Below, piece by piece: positions 1 to 4,411 of a stretch of 5,269 nucleotides of DNA; the stretch's first letter is position 1; each line of letters starts with the position of its first letter. The position numbers were made by a program, and so were the translations under genes. The DNA comes from CAYSSM01 sp964433905 (GTDB taxonomy: Bacteria > Patescibacteriota > UBA1384 > UBA12157 > JAENIV01): the NCBI GenBank assembly GCA_964433905.1, contig CAYSSM010000033.1, positions 1 through 5,269 of the forward strand, given 5' to 3'. Below the pieces are notes generated by a model that was not told the origin of the DNA, searched no databases, and saw only the letters and a list, made by a program, of their open reading frames with translations.

Positions 1-44
1 CGATTTTTATCCAAAGCACAAATTATACTTATTTTAGCGCTCAA
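1..44 (-). CDS. folA: Dihydrofolate reductase, N-terminal fragment (runs off window)
   Basis: Only the first 14 codons are present, but the minus strand reads MSAKISIICALDKN followed by CG, the start of an Arg codon. This matches the first beta strand of bacterial DHFRs (consensus like I-S-x-I-x-A-x-D-x-N-R-G-I-G). DHFR reduces dihydrofolate to tetrahydrofolate, which ThyA consumes, and folA commonly follows thyA. The start I chose is TTG (44-42), whose last bases form the thyA stop TGA in a 4-base TTGA overlap typical of translational coupling. An AGGAGG Shine-Dalgarno lies at 48-53 inside the thyA end, with a short 3-base spacing. No ATG or GTG is available in this frame nearby. The identification rests on 14 residues plus context and would be confirmed by the next 20 codons beyond the window edge. 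Confidence 0.78.
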   Translation of the reverse strand, partial: MSAKISIICALDKN

Positions 45-988
45 AATCCTCCTACTACTGTTATATCGCCCTTAATTGACGCGTACGGTTTATAATTTTC
101 CAACTTAAAATCATCGATTTTAAAATCATCGATTTTTTTAATCTTTTTATTTAGAACCATTTTTGGAAAAGGTCGCGGTCGTCGTTTCATCTGTTCACGC
201 ATTTGTTTGAAATGATTTGAATAGATGTGAACATCGCCAAAAGTGTGAACAAAATCACCTGGCTTCAAACCGACCACCTGTGCTACCATCATAGTTAAAA
301 GCGCATAACTGGCGATATTAAACGGCACTCCCAAAAAATAATCGGCACTCCGCTGATAAAGCTGACATGAAAGTTTTCCGTCCGAAACATTAAAATGAAA
401 AATTGTGTGACACGGCGGCAAAGCCATCGACTTTCCAGGTAACGCCATTTCGTAAATAAATTCCGGGTTCCAAGCCGAGACCACAAAATGTTTTCGGTAT
501 GGTGTTTCTTGTAATTTTTCAATCACCCATTTCATTTGATCAATTTTACGCCCGTCTGATGTTTGCCATTTACGCCATTGAACGCCATAAACATTTCCCA
601 AATCTCCCCATTTTTTGGCAAAGGTTTCGCTTTCTTTTATTTTCGCGATGAATTCATCCTGTGATAGCTTTGGCAATTTTTTGTCTTTTTCTATCGCTTT
701 TTTATAATCTTTATAAGGCCAATCGTCCCAAATATGAACATCATTATCTACTAGATATTTAATGTTCGATTCGCCTCGAAGAAACCACAAAAGTTCATGA
801 ATAATTCCACGCAAAAAAACTTTTTTTGTAGTAAGAAGCGGAAATCCCTTAGACAAGTCAAATCTAATCTGACGGCCAAAAACACTTTTGATATAAGTAT
901 CAGCGCCAAAAACTTCTTTTTTATTGCCGTTTTTTAAAATATCACCAGCTAGTTCCAAATATTGATACTCGGGATGTCGTTTTGCCAT
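41..988 (-). CDS. thyA: Thymidylate synthase (folate-dependent ThyA)
   Basis: Converts dUMP and methylene-tetrahydrofolate to dTMP and dihydrofolate in the cytoplasm. The 315-residue protein is complete. Visible family motifs are the phosphate-binding Arg in FGRQIRFDL (about residues 37-45), LRGIIHELLWFLRG (59-72), the catalytic Cys193 in LPPCHTIFHF, the dUMP-binding QRSAD (212-216), FNIASYALL (223-231) and HIYSNH (254-259). The length is like the long Lactobacillus-type enzymes (about 316) rather than E. coli ThyA (264); the extra residues are the Lys-rich insertion around 90-128. The start is ATG, which overlaps the TAA of the upstream gene by one base (TAATG). A purine-rich AAAGG/AGG stretch precedes it. 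Near the C-terminus a five-residue unit KIDDF is repeated twice because of a 15-bp tandem duplication. It sits third in the dTMP operon, before folA. Confidence 0.98.
   Translation of the reverse strand: MAKRHPEYQYLELAGDILKNGNKKEVFGADTYIKSVFGRQIRFDLSKGFPLLTTKKVFLRGIIHELLWFLRGESNIKYLVDNDVHIWDDWPYKDYKKAIEKDKKLPKLSQDEFIAKIKESETFAKKWGDLGNVYGVQWRKWQTSDGRKIDQMKWVIEKLQETPYRKHFVVSAWNPEFIYEMALPGKSMALPPCHTIFHFNVSDGKLSCQLYQRSADYFLGVPFNIASYALLTMMVAQVVGLKPGDFVHTFGDVHIYSNHFKQMREQMKRRPRPFPKMVLNKKIKKIDDFKIDDFKLENYKPYASIKGDITVVGGF
105..134. repeat. 15-bp tandem duplication inside thyA
   Basis: Two exact copies of TTAAAATCATCGATT lie back to back (105-119 and 120-134). On the coding strand they give the duplicated KIDDF at residues 285-294 of ThyA. 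The length is a multiple of three, so the reading frame is kept. Confidence 0.95.
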
Positions 989-1527
989 TAGACCTGCCTT
1001 TCTTTTTTATTACTTGTCACACGGCCGTCTTGCCACTGGCCGCGATATTCGTTAGCGCTCCCCAAAACTTCATAAAATAAAATGTGAACAATGCGCGCAC
1101 CCAATTCAATTTCCATTTCACAATTGCCGGCGTTATAAAACAAAAATGAAAGCTCGCCTTTGTAGCCGGGAGCGACATTTCCGCCAGACAAAATAATACC
1201 GCTTCGATATAAAGTGCTCCGTAGCCACATATTGGCCGTAAGATTTTGCGGCATATTTACTTTCTCAACTGTCGTCACTAAAAAACTTTCTTGCGGTTTT
1301 ATAATTATTGATTGCTTTTTTTTCTTATCAAATTCAAAAAGTAATTTTGATTTAGCCGAATCGCGTTCTTCCAACCCCATAAAACCGCTCCCCGAAATTT
1401 CATGAACTTTGCCTAAACATAAATCAAAACCGGAACCTTCGGGGTTTTTTAACTCCCTTTCGCAAAGTCCTTCAACTAATTTTTCTTTCTTTACTAATTC
1501 TAACAATTTATCAACGCCTAAAACCAT
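988..1527 (-). CDS. dCTP deaminase / dUTPase-fold protein (dUMP supply), active site atypical
   Basis: A 179-residue member of the dUTPase/dCTP deaminase trimer superfamily. Family signs are GSGFDLCLG (31-39), the P-x-E-S-F-L-V-T-T strand (78-86), the Arg-Ser motif LRSTLYRSG (102-110), APGYKGELSFLFYN (119-132), GARIVHILF (143-151) and an archaeal-like tail YRGQWQDGR (161-169). In Dcd and bifunctional Dcd-Dut enzymes the D-x-G-(F/W)-x-G segment carries a catalytic Asp and a Glu about ten residues later. By eye these positions are Ala119 and Leu129 here, so the exact reaction (dCTP deamination, dUTP hydrolysis, or neither) cannot be assigned. It abuts comEB (TAA then ATG with no gap) and overlaps thyA by one base, which argues for a role in making dUMP. 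The ATG start has a GGAG Shine-Dalgarno six bases upstream. Calling it plain dcd would go beyond the sequence. Confidence 0.85.
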   Translation of the reverse strand: MVLGVDKLLELVKKEKLVEGLCERELKNPEGSGFDLCLGKVHEISGSGFMGLEERDSAKSKLLFEFDKKKKQSIIIKPQESFLVTTVEKVNMPQNLTANMWLRSTLYRSGIILSGGNVAPGYKGELSFLFYNAGNCEMEIELGARIVHILFYEVLGSANEYRGQWQDGRVTSNKKERQV

Positions 1528-2058
1528 TTATTTCTCCTTCTTGATATCTGAAAATTTTTCAATAATAATACTCCGACGACGAGCAAGATCTTTAACCTCA
1601 GGTCCGTCTTCTTTTCTCTTGCCGCCTTCGCCGTCTAAAACTCTTTTGTATTCTTCGTAGTAAACAATTCGCTTAATACCTAAATTGTTCAAAGCCTTCA
1701 TGCAGTCGTAACAAGGAAAAGTCGTATTATATAATGTTGAGCCCTTTAACCTTGTGGTATCACCGGCATTAATAATGGCATTGATTTCTGCGTGAGCACC
1801 ACGACAACGGCGAATCTCACCGGTAACCGGATCACCGTTAACTTTTGCGCAACCAACCTCATTGCAATTAAAATCACCAACAGATGGACCATTATAGCCA
1901 ACGGAAACGATTCGATGATTTTTATCAACAAAAACTGAGGCAATTTTATGATTAATACAGGAAGTTCTTTTGGCTGAAGTCAGCGCTACTTCCATAAAAA
2001 ATTCATCCCATGAAAGCCGTTTCGTTTTTTTGAAGGTTTTATTATTTTTTATAGCCAT
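1528..2058 (-). CDS. comEB: dCMP deaminase (ComEB-type zinc deaminase)
   Basis: Deaminates dCMP to dUMP, the ThyA substrate. With the ATG at 2058 it has 176 residues. The zinc-dependent deaminase core is clear: HAEIN (89-93) with zinc ligand His89 and proton-shuttle Glu91, and PCYDC with Cys116 and Cys119. The N-terminal half carries the usual RTSC..HKIASVFVDKN...GYNGP (31-57) and extra Cys34, Cys65, Cys70 and Cys85, compatible with the second structural zinc or substrate loop of dCMP deaminases. The frame stays open upstream to a TTG at 2100, but that TTG overlaps the TTGACA -35 box of the gene's own promoter and would not be transcribed, so ATG 2058 is preferred. No Shine-Dalgarno is seen; the predicted leader is only about 7 bases. 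It is the first gene of the dTMP operon. Confidence 0.95.
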   Translation of the reverse strand: MAIKNNKTFKKTKRLSWDEFFMEVALTSAKRTSCINHKIASVFVDKNHRIVSVGYNGPSVGDFNCNEVGCAKVNGDPVTGEIRRCRGAHAEINAIINAGDTTRLKGSTLYNTTFPCYDCMKALNNLGIKRIVYYEEYKRVLDGEGGKRKEDGPEVKDLARRRSIIIEKFSDIKKEK

Positions 2059-2071
2059 TTTGTGTATTTTT

Positions 2072-2100
2072 ATCTTATAAATTAGCTTTAATATTGTCAA
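2072..2100 (-). promoter_or_regulatory. Promoter of the comEB-dcd-thyA-folA operon
   Basis: On the minus strand a consensus -35 TTGACA (2100-2095) is followed after 17 bases by TAAGAT (2077-2072), with an overlapping TATAAG two bases earlier. The predicted start of transcription, near 2065, leaves a leader of roughly 7 bases before ATG 2058. It shares the 66-bp divergent region with the smpB promoter, and the two promoters overlap. Confidence 0.75.
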
Positions 2101-2115
2101 TTTATCAGGTATAAT
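2088..2115 (+). promoter_or_regulatory. Promoter of smpB, apparently giving a leaderless mRNA
   Basis: A perfect TATAAT (2110-2115) ends only nine bases before the smpB ATG at 2125, so transcription should begin at or a few bases before the start codon. A weak -35 candidate TTAATA (2088-2093) lies 16 bases upstream. There is no Shine-Dalgarno. The region overlaps the -35 of the opposing comEB promoter, so the two may compete for RNA polymerase. Confidence 0.65.
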
Positions 2116-2124
2116 AATAGTACT

Positions 2125-2541
2125 ATGTCAATTGCCCAAAATAAAAAAGCTTGGCACGAGTATGAAATCATCGAAAAATTCGAAGCTGGGATTGTGCTTA
2201 CCGGCCAAGAGATAAAAGCTATCCGCGCCCATCATATTAATCTTAATGGCGCTTTTGCTCGTATTCAAAATAACGAAGCCTGGGCATTGAATATTCACAT
2301 CTCTAATGTTGATGAACCGGAGCGTTCAAGAAAACTCTTAATGCATAAAGCCGAGATCCAGTCGCTTCTTGGCAAAACCCGACAAAAAGGACTTTCGCTG
2401 ATACCTCTATCAATATATCTCAAAAAGGGCAAAGCTAAAGTTGAAATCGGTCTTGCCCGCGGCAAAAAGCTCTACGATCGCCGCGACGAAATTAAGAAAA
2501 AAGACCTCCGACGTCAAACCGAACGCGAACTCAGAGAATAA
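2125..2541 (+). CDS. smpB: SsrA-binding protein SmpB (trans-translation)
   Basis: SmpB binds the tRNA-like domain of tmRNA and carries it into stalled ribosomes. The 138-residue protein shows the conserved start IAQNKKAWHEYEI (3-15), the RNA-binding motif FEAGIVLTGQEIKAIR (19-34), RKLLMHKAEI (69-78), the core LIPLSIYLKKGKAKVEIGLARGKKLYD (92-118) and the basic tail RRDEIKKKDLRRQTERE that enters the mRNA channel. It is shorter than usual (about 150-160 residues), mainly because the loop between the HIS and RKLL strands (58-69) has lost around eight residues. Position 10 is Trp where Arg is common. Its stop codon ends one base before the assembly gap, so the protein is complete. Its RNA partner ssrA lies 1.4 kb downstream on the opposite strand. 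Confidence 0.97.
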   Translation: MSIAQNKKAWHEYEIIEKFEAGIVLTGQEIKAIRAHHINLNGAFARIQNNEAWALNIHISNVDEPERSRKLLMHKAEIQSLLGKTRQKGLSLIPLSIYLKKGKAKVEIGLARGKKLYDRRDEIKKKDLRRQTERELRE

Positions 2542-2641
2542 NNNNNNNNNNNNNNNNNNNNNNNNNNNNNNNNNNNNNNNNNNNNNNNNNNNNNNNNNNN
2601 NNNNNNNNNNNNNNNNNNNNNNNNNNNNNNNNNNNNNNNNN
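2542..2641. other. Assembly gap of 100 N
   Basis: Exactly 100 consecutive N, the conventional placeholder for a scaffold gap of unknown size. It hides the end of the methyltransferase gene and whatever separates it from smpB, including any terminators between the two convergent genes. The real distance may be much larger or smaller than 100 bases. Confidence 0.99.
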
Positions 2642-2902
2642 ATAATAGTATGGTGAAACCTCAAAACCGGTGGCTTTTGCCCCCATTTTTGCCGCTTCAA
2701 TAAGAACTTGACCGTTGCCACAGCCAAGATCATAAAAAATATCGCCTTTTTCAACCTTAGCCAATTTAAGAGCACCAATAATAACTTTCCGATCCATCAT
2801 CACTGCCGGAGCCCCCAAAAAAGCCGATATCAAATTAGAGCTCTGCCAAATAAAAAGCACAATTACAATTATAAATAAAACAATATAAATAGTAATAATC
2901 AC
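2642..2902 (-). CDS. Membrane-anchored class I SAM-dependent methyltransferase, C-terminus lost in gap
   Basis: About 87 residues are readable before the gap. Residues 1-18 form a strongly hydrophobic segment (Ile/Val/Leu/Phe-rich) that should anchor the protein in the membrane. APAVMMDRKVIIGALKLAKV (32-51) is followed by a clear methyltransferase motif I, FYDLGCGNGQ (56-65), which binds S-adenosylmethionine, and by the end of the next strand, GFEVSPYY, with the acidic Glu that holds the SAM ribose. The order TM, then P-T/D-like helix, then YDLG(C/S)G(N/D)G resembles small membrane-tethered protein-lysine methyltransferases of the FAM173/ATPSCKMT type, but the substrate cannot be told from this half. 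The start is GTG at 2902: an in-frame TGA lies six bases upstream and GAAAGG directly precedes it. It probably shares a transcript with the CHAP gene, 42 bases upstream. Confidence 0.85.
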
Positions 2903-2903
2903 C

Positions 2904-2929
2904 TTTCAATTGTAAATTAAAAATTGAAA
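2904..2929 (-). repeat. AT-rich inverted repeat before the methyltransferase start
   Basis: TTTCAATT (2904-2911) pairs with AATTGAAA (2922-2929), an 8-bp stem with a 10-base loop in the 42-base gap between the CHAP and methyltransferase genes. It abuts the GTG start and overlaps the GAAAGG ribosome-binding sequence, so it could dampen translation, but AT-rich spacers form such stems easily. Confidence 0.4.
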
Positions 2930-2944
2930 AATGAAAATTAAATT

Positions 2945-3697
2945 TTAGTAGATGTATCCGCGGATTGCGCTGTAAGAAGACGAAATCGTCCGCGAGGAAA
3001 CTACACCAAAACCGCTAAAATTCATTTCGGTTAGAGTTATTTGATCACCATTAACAGCATCAACCATCGCTACATGACCGGTCTTGCCGCCTTCGGCCGT
3101 GACAACAATCGCGCCAACGCGTGGGGTATCTCCCGTTTCAAAACCGTAAGCACGCGCGCCCGATAGCCAAGTGATAGCATTACCTCGCCAATAAATTGGC
3201 CGGCGGATGGCGACATAATAAGTACAATAGCCAAACGGAAAAGAATTTCCTTGAAAATTACCGGACAGATTGGCAAGTTTTGAAGCTTTTACTGGTTGTC
3301 TTGCGGGATATGTTTTTGAAATAACTGGTGACGACTTTGTGATTTTTGTTTCCGCCACCAAAGGCTTGGAAAGATAACCATCGGGAGCAAAAACCAAAGA
3401 AGCTGATTTATTATCAACTTTAGTTTCAGAAATCACCGGAGCGATGCTGGCAATCACTTGCTGGGCTAATTCTAAGTTAATTCCAACATTAGCGGCTTGA
3501 ACTCTTGGTGTATTTAATAAAGCCAAAAAGCCAACGACGGCCACAAAAGCCCCTACCCAAATAAATTGGGTAGCTTTGAGATTTAAATTGTTTATATAAG
3601 TTTTTTTTGTTTCTTGTAAATGATAATTTTTGTTTTCCGGTTGTTTTCCCTCTTCGTGTCCCCTTACGGGAGCTAATTTCTGGCATTTAATCTTCAC
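2945..3697 (-). CDS. Exported CHAP-domain peptidoglycan hydrolase
   Basis: A 250-residue cell-wall enzyme. CHAP domains are Cys/His amidases or endopeptidases that cut peptidoglycan peptides. Residues 1-44 are basic and probably cytoplasmic, 45-62 form one hydrophobic helix, and VQA-AN (66-70) could be a signal-peptidase site, so the protein is either secreted or held by an uncleaved anchor. A Ser/Thr/Lys/Pro linker (about 70-145) leads to the CHAP domain (about 150-250): Cys158 in FPFGYCTYYVA, W177 and the GxxPRVGAIVV strand, His208 in TGHVAMVD, and Glu224/Asn226 in LTEMNFSG complete the expected active site. The start is GTG with GGAG six bases upstream; the in-frame TGA upstream leaves no ATG, GTG or TTG further out. 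The long N-terminal basic arm is unusual for a signal peptide. It is followed by the methyltransferase in the same direction. Confidence 0.9.
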   Translation of the reverse strand: MKIKCQKLAPVRGHEEGKQPENKNYHLQETKKTYINNLNLKATQFIWVGAFVAVVGFLALLNTPRVQAANVGINLELAQQVIASIAPVISETKVDNKSASLVFAPDGYLSKPLVAETKITKSSPVISKTYPARQPVKASKLANLSGNFQGNSFPFGYCTYYVAIRRPIYWRGNAITWLSGARAYGFETGDTPRVGAIVVTAEGGKTGHVAMVDAVNGDQITLTEMNFSGFGVVSSRTISSSYSAIRGYIY

Positions 3698-3855
3698 CAG
3701 ATGCTCCGAACGAACAGATGTACAAATAATGGACCTCCATCAATAAAGAGCAATAACTGGACCCCATCCTTTTAAAGTACTGTAATCAACTATTCTCTTT
3801 TGTGTTGTTTTAAGCAGTAAAATTATATTACGGCTTCTTTGACAACACATTTTCC

Positions 3856-3883
3856 ATTTTACCAAACCTGTCAAATTTGTCAA
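3856..3883 (-). promoter_or_regulatory. Strong promoter of the CHAP-methyltransferase unit
   Basis: On the minus strand TTGACA (3883-3878) is followed after 16 bases by TAAAAT (3861-3856), with a TGG just before it that makes an extended -10. A second TTGACA occurs 9 bases downstream of the first. The predicted start, near 3849, gives an untranslated leader of about 150 bases before GTG 3697, in contrast to the near-leaderless genes elsewhere in the window. No known riboswitch is recognisable in that leader. Confidence 0.7.
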
Positions 3884-3939
3884 GCCCCATAATGTCCCCT
3901 GTTAATCTTGGTTAAACATTTGCTGTGGATAAGTTACTA

Positions 3940-3976
3940 CCAAAAAAACATTCTCGTGAAGAGAATGTTTTTTTGG
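3940..3976 (-). terminator. Intrinsic terminator of ssrA (symmetric, could act both ways)
   Basis: A perfect 16-bp stem (3940-3955 with 3961-3976) and a 5-base loop. The core is CATTCTC/GAGAATG, flanked by seven A on one side and seven T on the other, the classic hairpin plus U-tract read from either strand. The stem overlaps the CCA 3' end of the tmRNA (3976-3974), so processing of the tmRNA must cut into the base of the hairpin. Confidence 0.9.
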
Positions 3977-4152
3977 TGGAGCCGAGGGGAATTGCACCCC
4001 TGTCCAAAAAAAGATCTAACAATTATTGACAAGCCTAAAGTTTGTCTTCGTTATCTTTACCTCGCCTACTAAGACCACCTCGGCGGGGTGCAGATTGATT
4101 TGTCATGCCCGGTCCGACCATTCAATCAACAATCGGGCGGACAGCCACCGTT

Positions 4153-4202
4153 ATTATCCGTTCGATAAACTCAGGATAATCCTGAGCGAAGTCGTAGGAT
4201 TA
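4153..4202. repeat. Dispersed-repeat-like palindrome inside ssrA
   Basis: CTCAGGAT and ATCCTGAG form a perfect inverted repeat with a 1-base centre (4170-4186), flanked by TTCG (4161-4164) and CGAA (4187-4190) and by outer TATCC and GGATT arms. Read on the plus strand, ATCCTGAGCGAAGTCG is the kind of motif seen in widespread bacterial palindromic repeats, and a diverged copy of it begins the repeat at 5111. In the RNA it would form the helix directly after the tag stop codon (the H5 position). Confidence 0.6.
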
Positions 4203-4244
4203 GGCGGTAGCGAAAGCTAAATTTGGTTTAGCGTTTGTTTTTGC
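4200..4244 (-). other. tmRNA tag-peptide reading frame
   Basis: From the GCA resume codon (4244-4242) the frame reads AKTNAKPNLAFATA and then TAA (4202-4200). The first half resembles the KTN-type tags of Gram-positive bacteria. The end is AFATA, not the common ALAA, which is the part read by ClpXP-type proteases. The placement of the resume codon follows the usual position just after pseudoknot 1. Confidence 0.85.
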
Positions 4245-4330
4245 CACAAAATTTTACGAGCTTATGTAGCCAGCTCGACTTGAAATTGTTATGCTCTTTT
4301 CCTGTCGAATCTATACAGCCCCTTAGTTAA

Positions 4331-4359
4331 CTTATACCATATCTAAGTAATAATATCAA
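4331..4359 (-). promoter_or_regulatory. Promoter of ssrA
   Basis: On the minus strand TTGATA (4359-4354) is followed after 17 bases by TATAAG (4336-4331), preceded by TGG as an extended -10. Eight bases then separate the -10 from the first G of mature tmRNA, so little or no 5' processing would be needed. The promoter sits 7 bases from the -35 box of the opposing xre-hsp20 promoter. Confidence 0.8.
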
Positions 4360-4361
4360 GG

Positions 4362-4378
4362 ACATCTTGACAAGATGT
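4362..4378. promoter_or_regulatory. Candidate operator 1: palindrome on the -35 box
   Basis: ACATCTTGACAAGATGT is a perfect inverted repeat with 8-base arms and a single central base. It covers the whole TTGACA -35 of the xre-hsp20 promoter and ends two bases from the ssrA -35. Its size and symmetry fit a dimeric HTH repressor such as the one encoded just downstream; the binding protein is inferred. Confidence 0.6.
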
Positions 4379-4395
4379 AAAGTTTACTTTACAAT
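4367..4395 (+). promoter_or_regulatory. Promoter of the xre-hsp20 gene
   Basis: A consensus TTGACA (4367-4372) and TACAAT (4390-4395) are separated by the ideal 17 bases. Transcription should begin near 4402, at or just before the GGAG (4402-4405) that lies six bases ahead of ATG 4412, so the leader is about 10 bases. No CIRCE-type element or alternative heat-shock sigma site is visible. Confidence 0.8.
4377..4392. promoter_or_regulatory. Candidate operator 2: palindrome in spacer and -10
   Basis: GTAAAGTTTACTTTAC is a perfect inverted repeat with 7-base arms around TT. It abuts operator 1 and reaches into the -10 box. Its half-site differs from that of operator 1 (GTAAAGT versus ACATCTTG), so it may be read by another protein or be part of a composite site. 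Confidence 0.5.
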
Positions 4396-4411
4396 TTAAG
4401 CGGAGAAGTAA

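Larger units (their letters stand above)
3974..4322 (-). ncRNA. ssrA: Transfer-messenger RNA (tmRNA, SsrA)
   Basis: One-piece tmRNA of about 349 nt that rescues stalled ribosomes with SmpB. The 5' end GGGGCUG (4322-4316) pairs with CGGCUCC before ACCA to form the 7-bp acceptor stem with G-U pairs, and CCA is encoded. The D-loop-like GAUUCGAC follows. The T stem AGGGG/CCCCU closes a 7-base loop UGCAAUU (3996-3990). The long helix H2 forms from AAAAGA..UAACAAUU near 4300-4284 and AAUUGUUA..UCUUUU near 4024-4007. CGAGCU/AGCUCG marks pseudoknot 1. The tag frame (4244-4200) follows. Pairings downstream of the tag fit pseudoknots: GUCCGCCCG with CGGACCGGGC plus GAUUG with CAAUC, then CCCCGCC with GGCGAGG plus GUCUU with AAGAC. 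A hairpin rich in CTCAGGAT lies just after the tag stop. The G at T-loop position 55 is atypical. Confidence 0.97.

Noticed and set aside
1214..1660. Plus-strand open frames opposite the dcd and comEB genes
   Set aside because: They are antisense shadows of well-supported genes, with low-complexity Ser/Phe/Leu-rich translations.
2059..2100. Longer dCMP deaminase starting from TTG at 2100
   Set aside because: The TTG lies in the TTGACA -35 box of the gene's promoter, the extra 14 residues do not resemble the family, and a good ATG exists at 2058.
3489..3686. Minus-strand 65-codon frame starting with ATG inside the CHAP gene
   Set aside because: It is a shifted frame over the basic arm and membrane segment of the CHAP protein; the CHAP frame has the SD and the complete domain.
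3687..3740. 17-codon upstream ORF (minus strand, ATG at 3740) overlapping the CHAP start
   Set aside because: It has no ribosome-binding site and no stalling-type or regulatory sequence; such a short frame is expected by chance in a 150-base leader.
3924..3932. Perfect DnaA box (TTATCCACA on the minus strand)
   Set aside because: It stands alone, with no cluster of boxes, AT-rich unwinding element or dnaA/dnaN nearby; one chance match in a few kb is not rare enough to call an origin.
4026..4220. 64-codon plus-strand open frame
   Set aside because: It lies entirely within the tmRNA gene on the opposite strand and has no Shine-Dalgarno or protein-like content.
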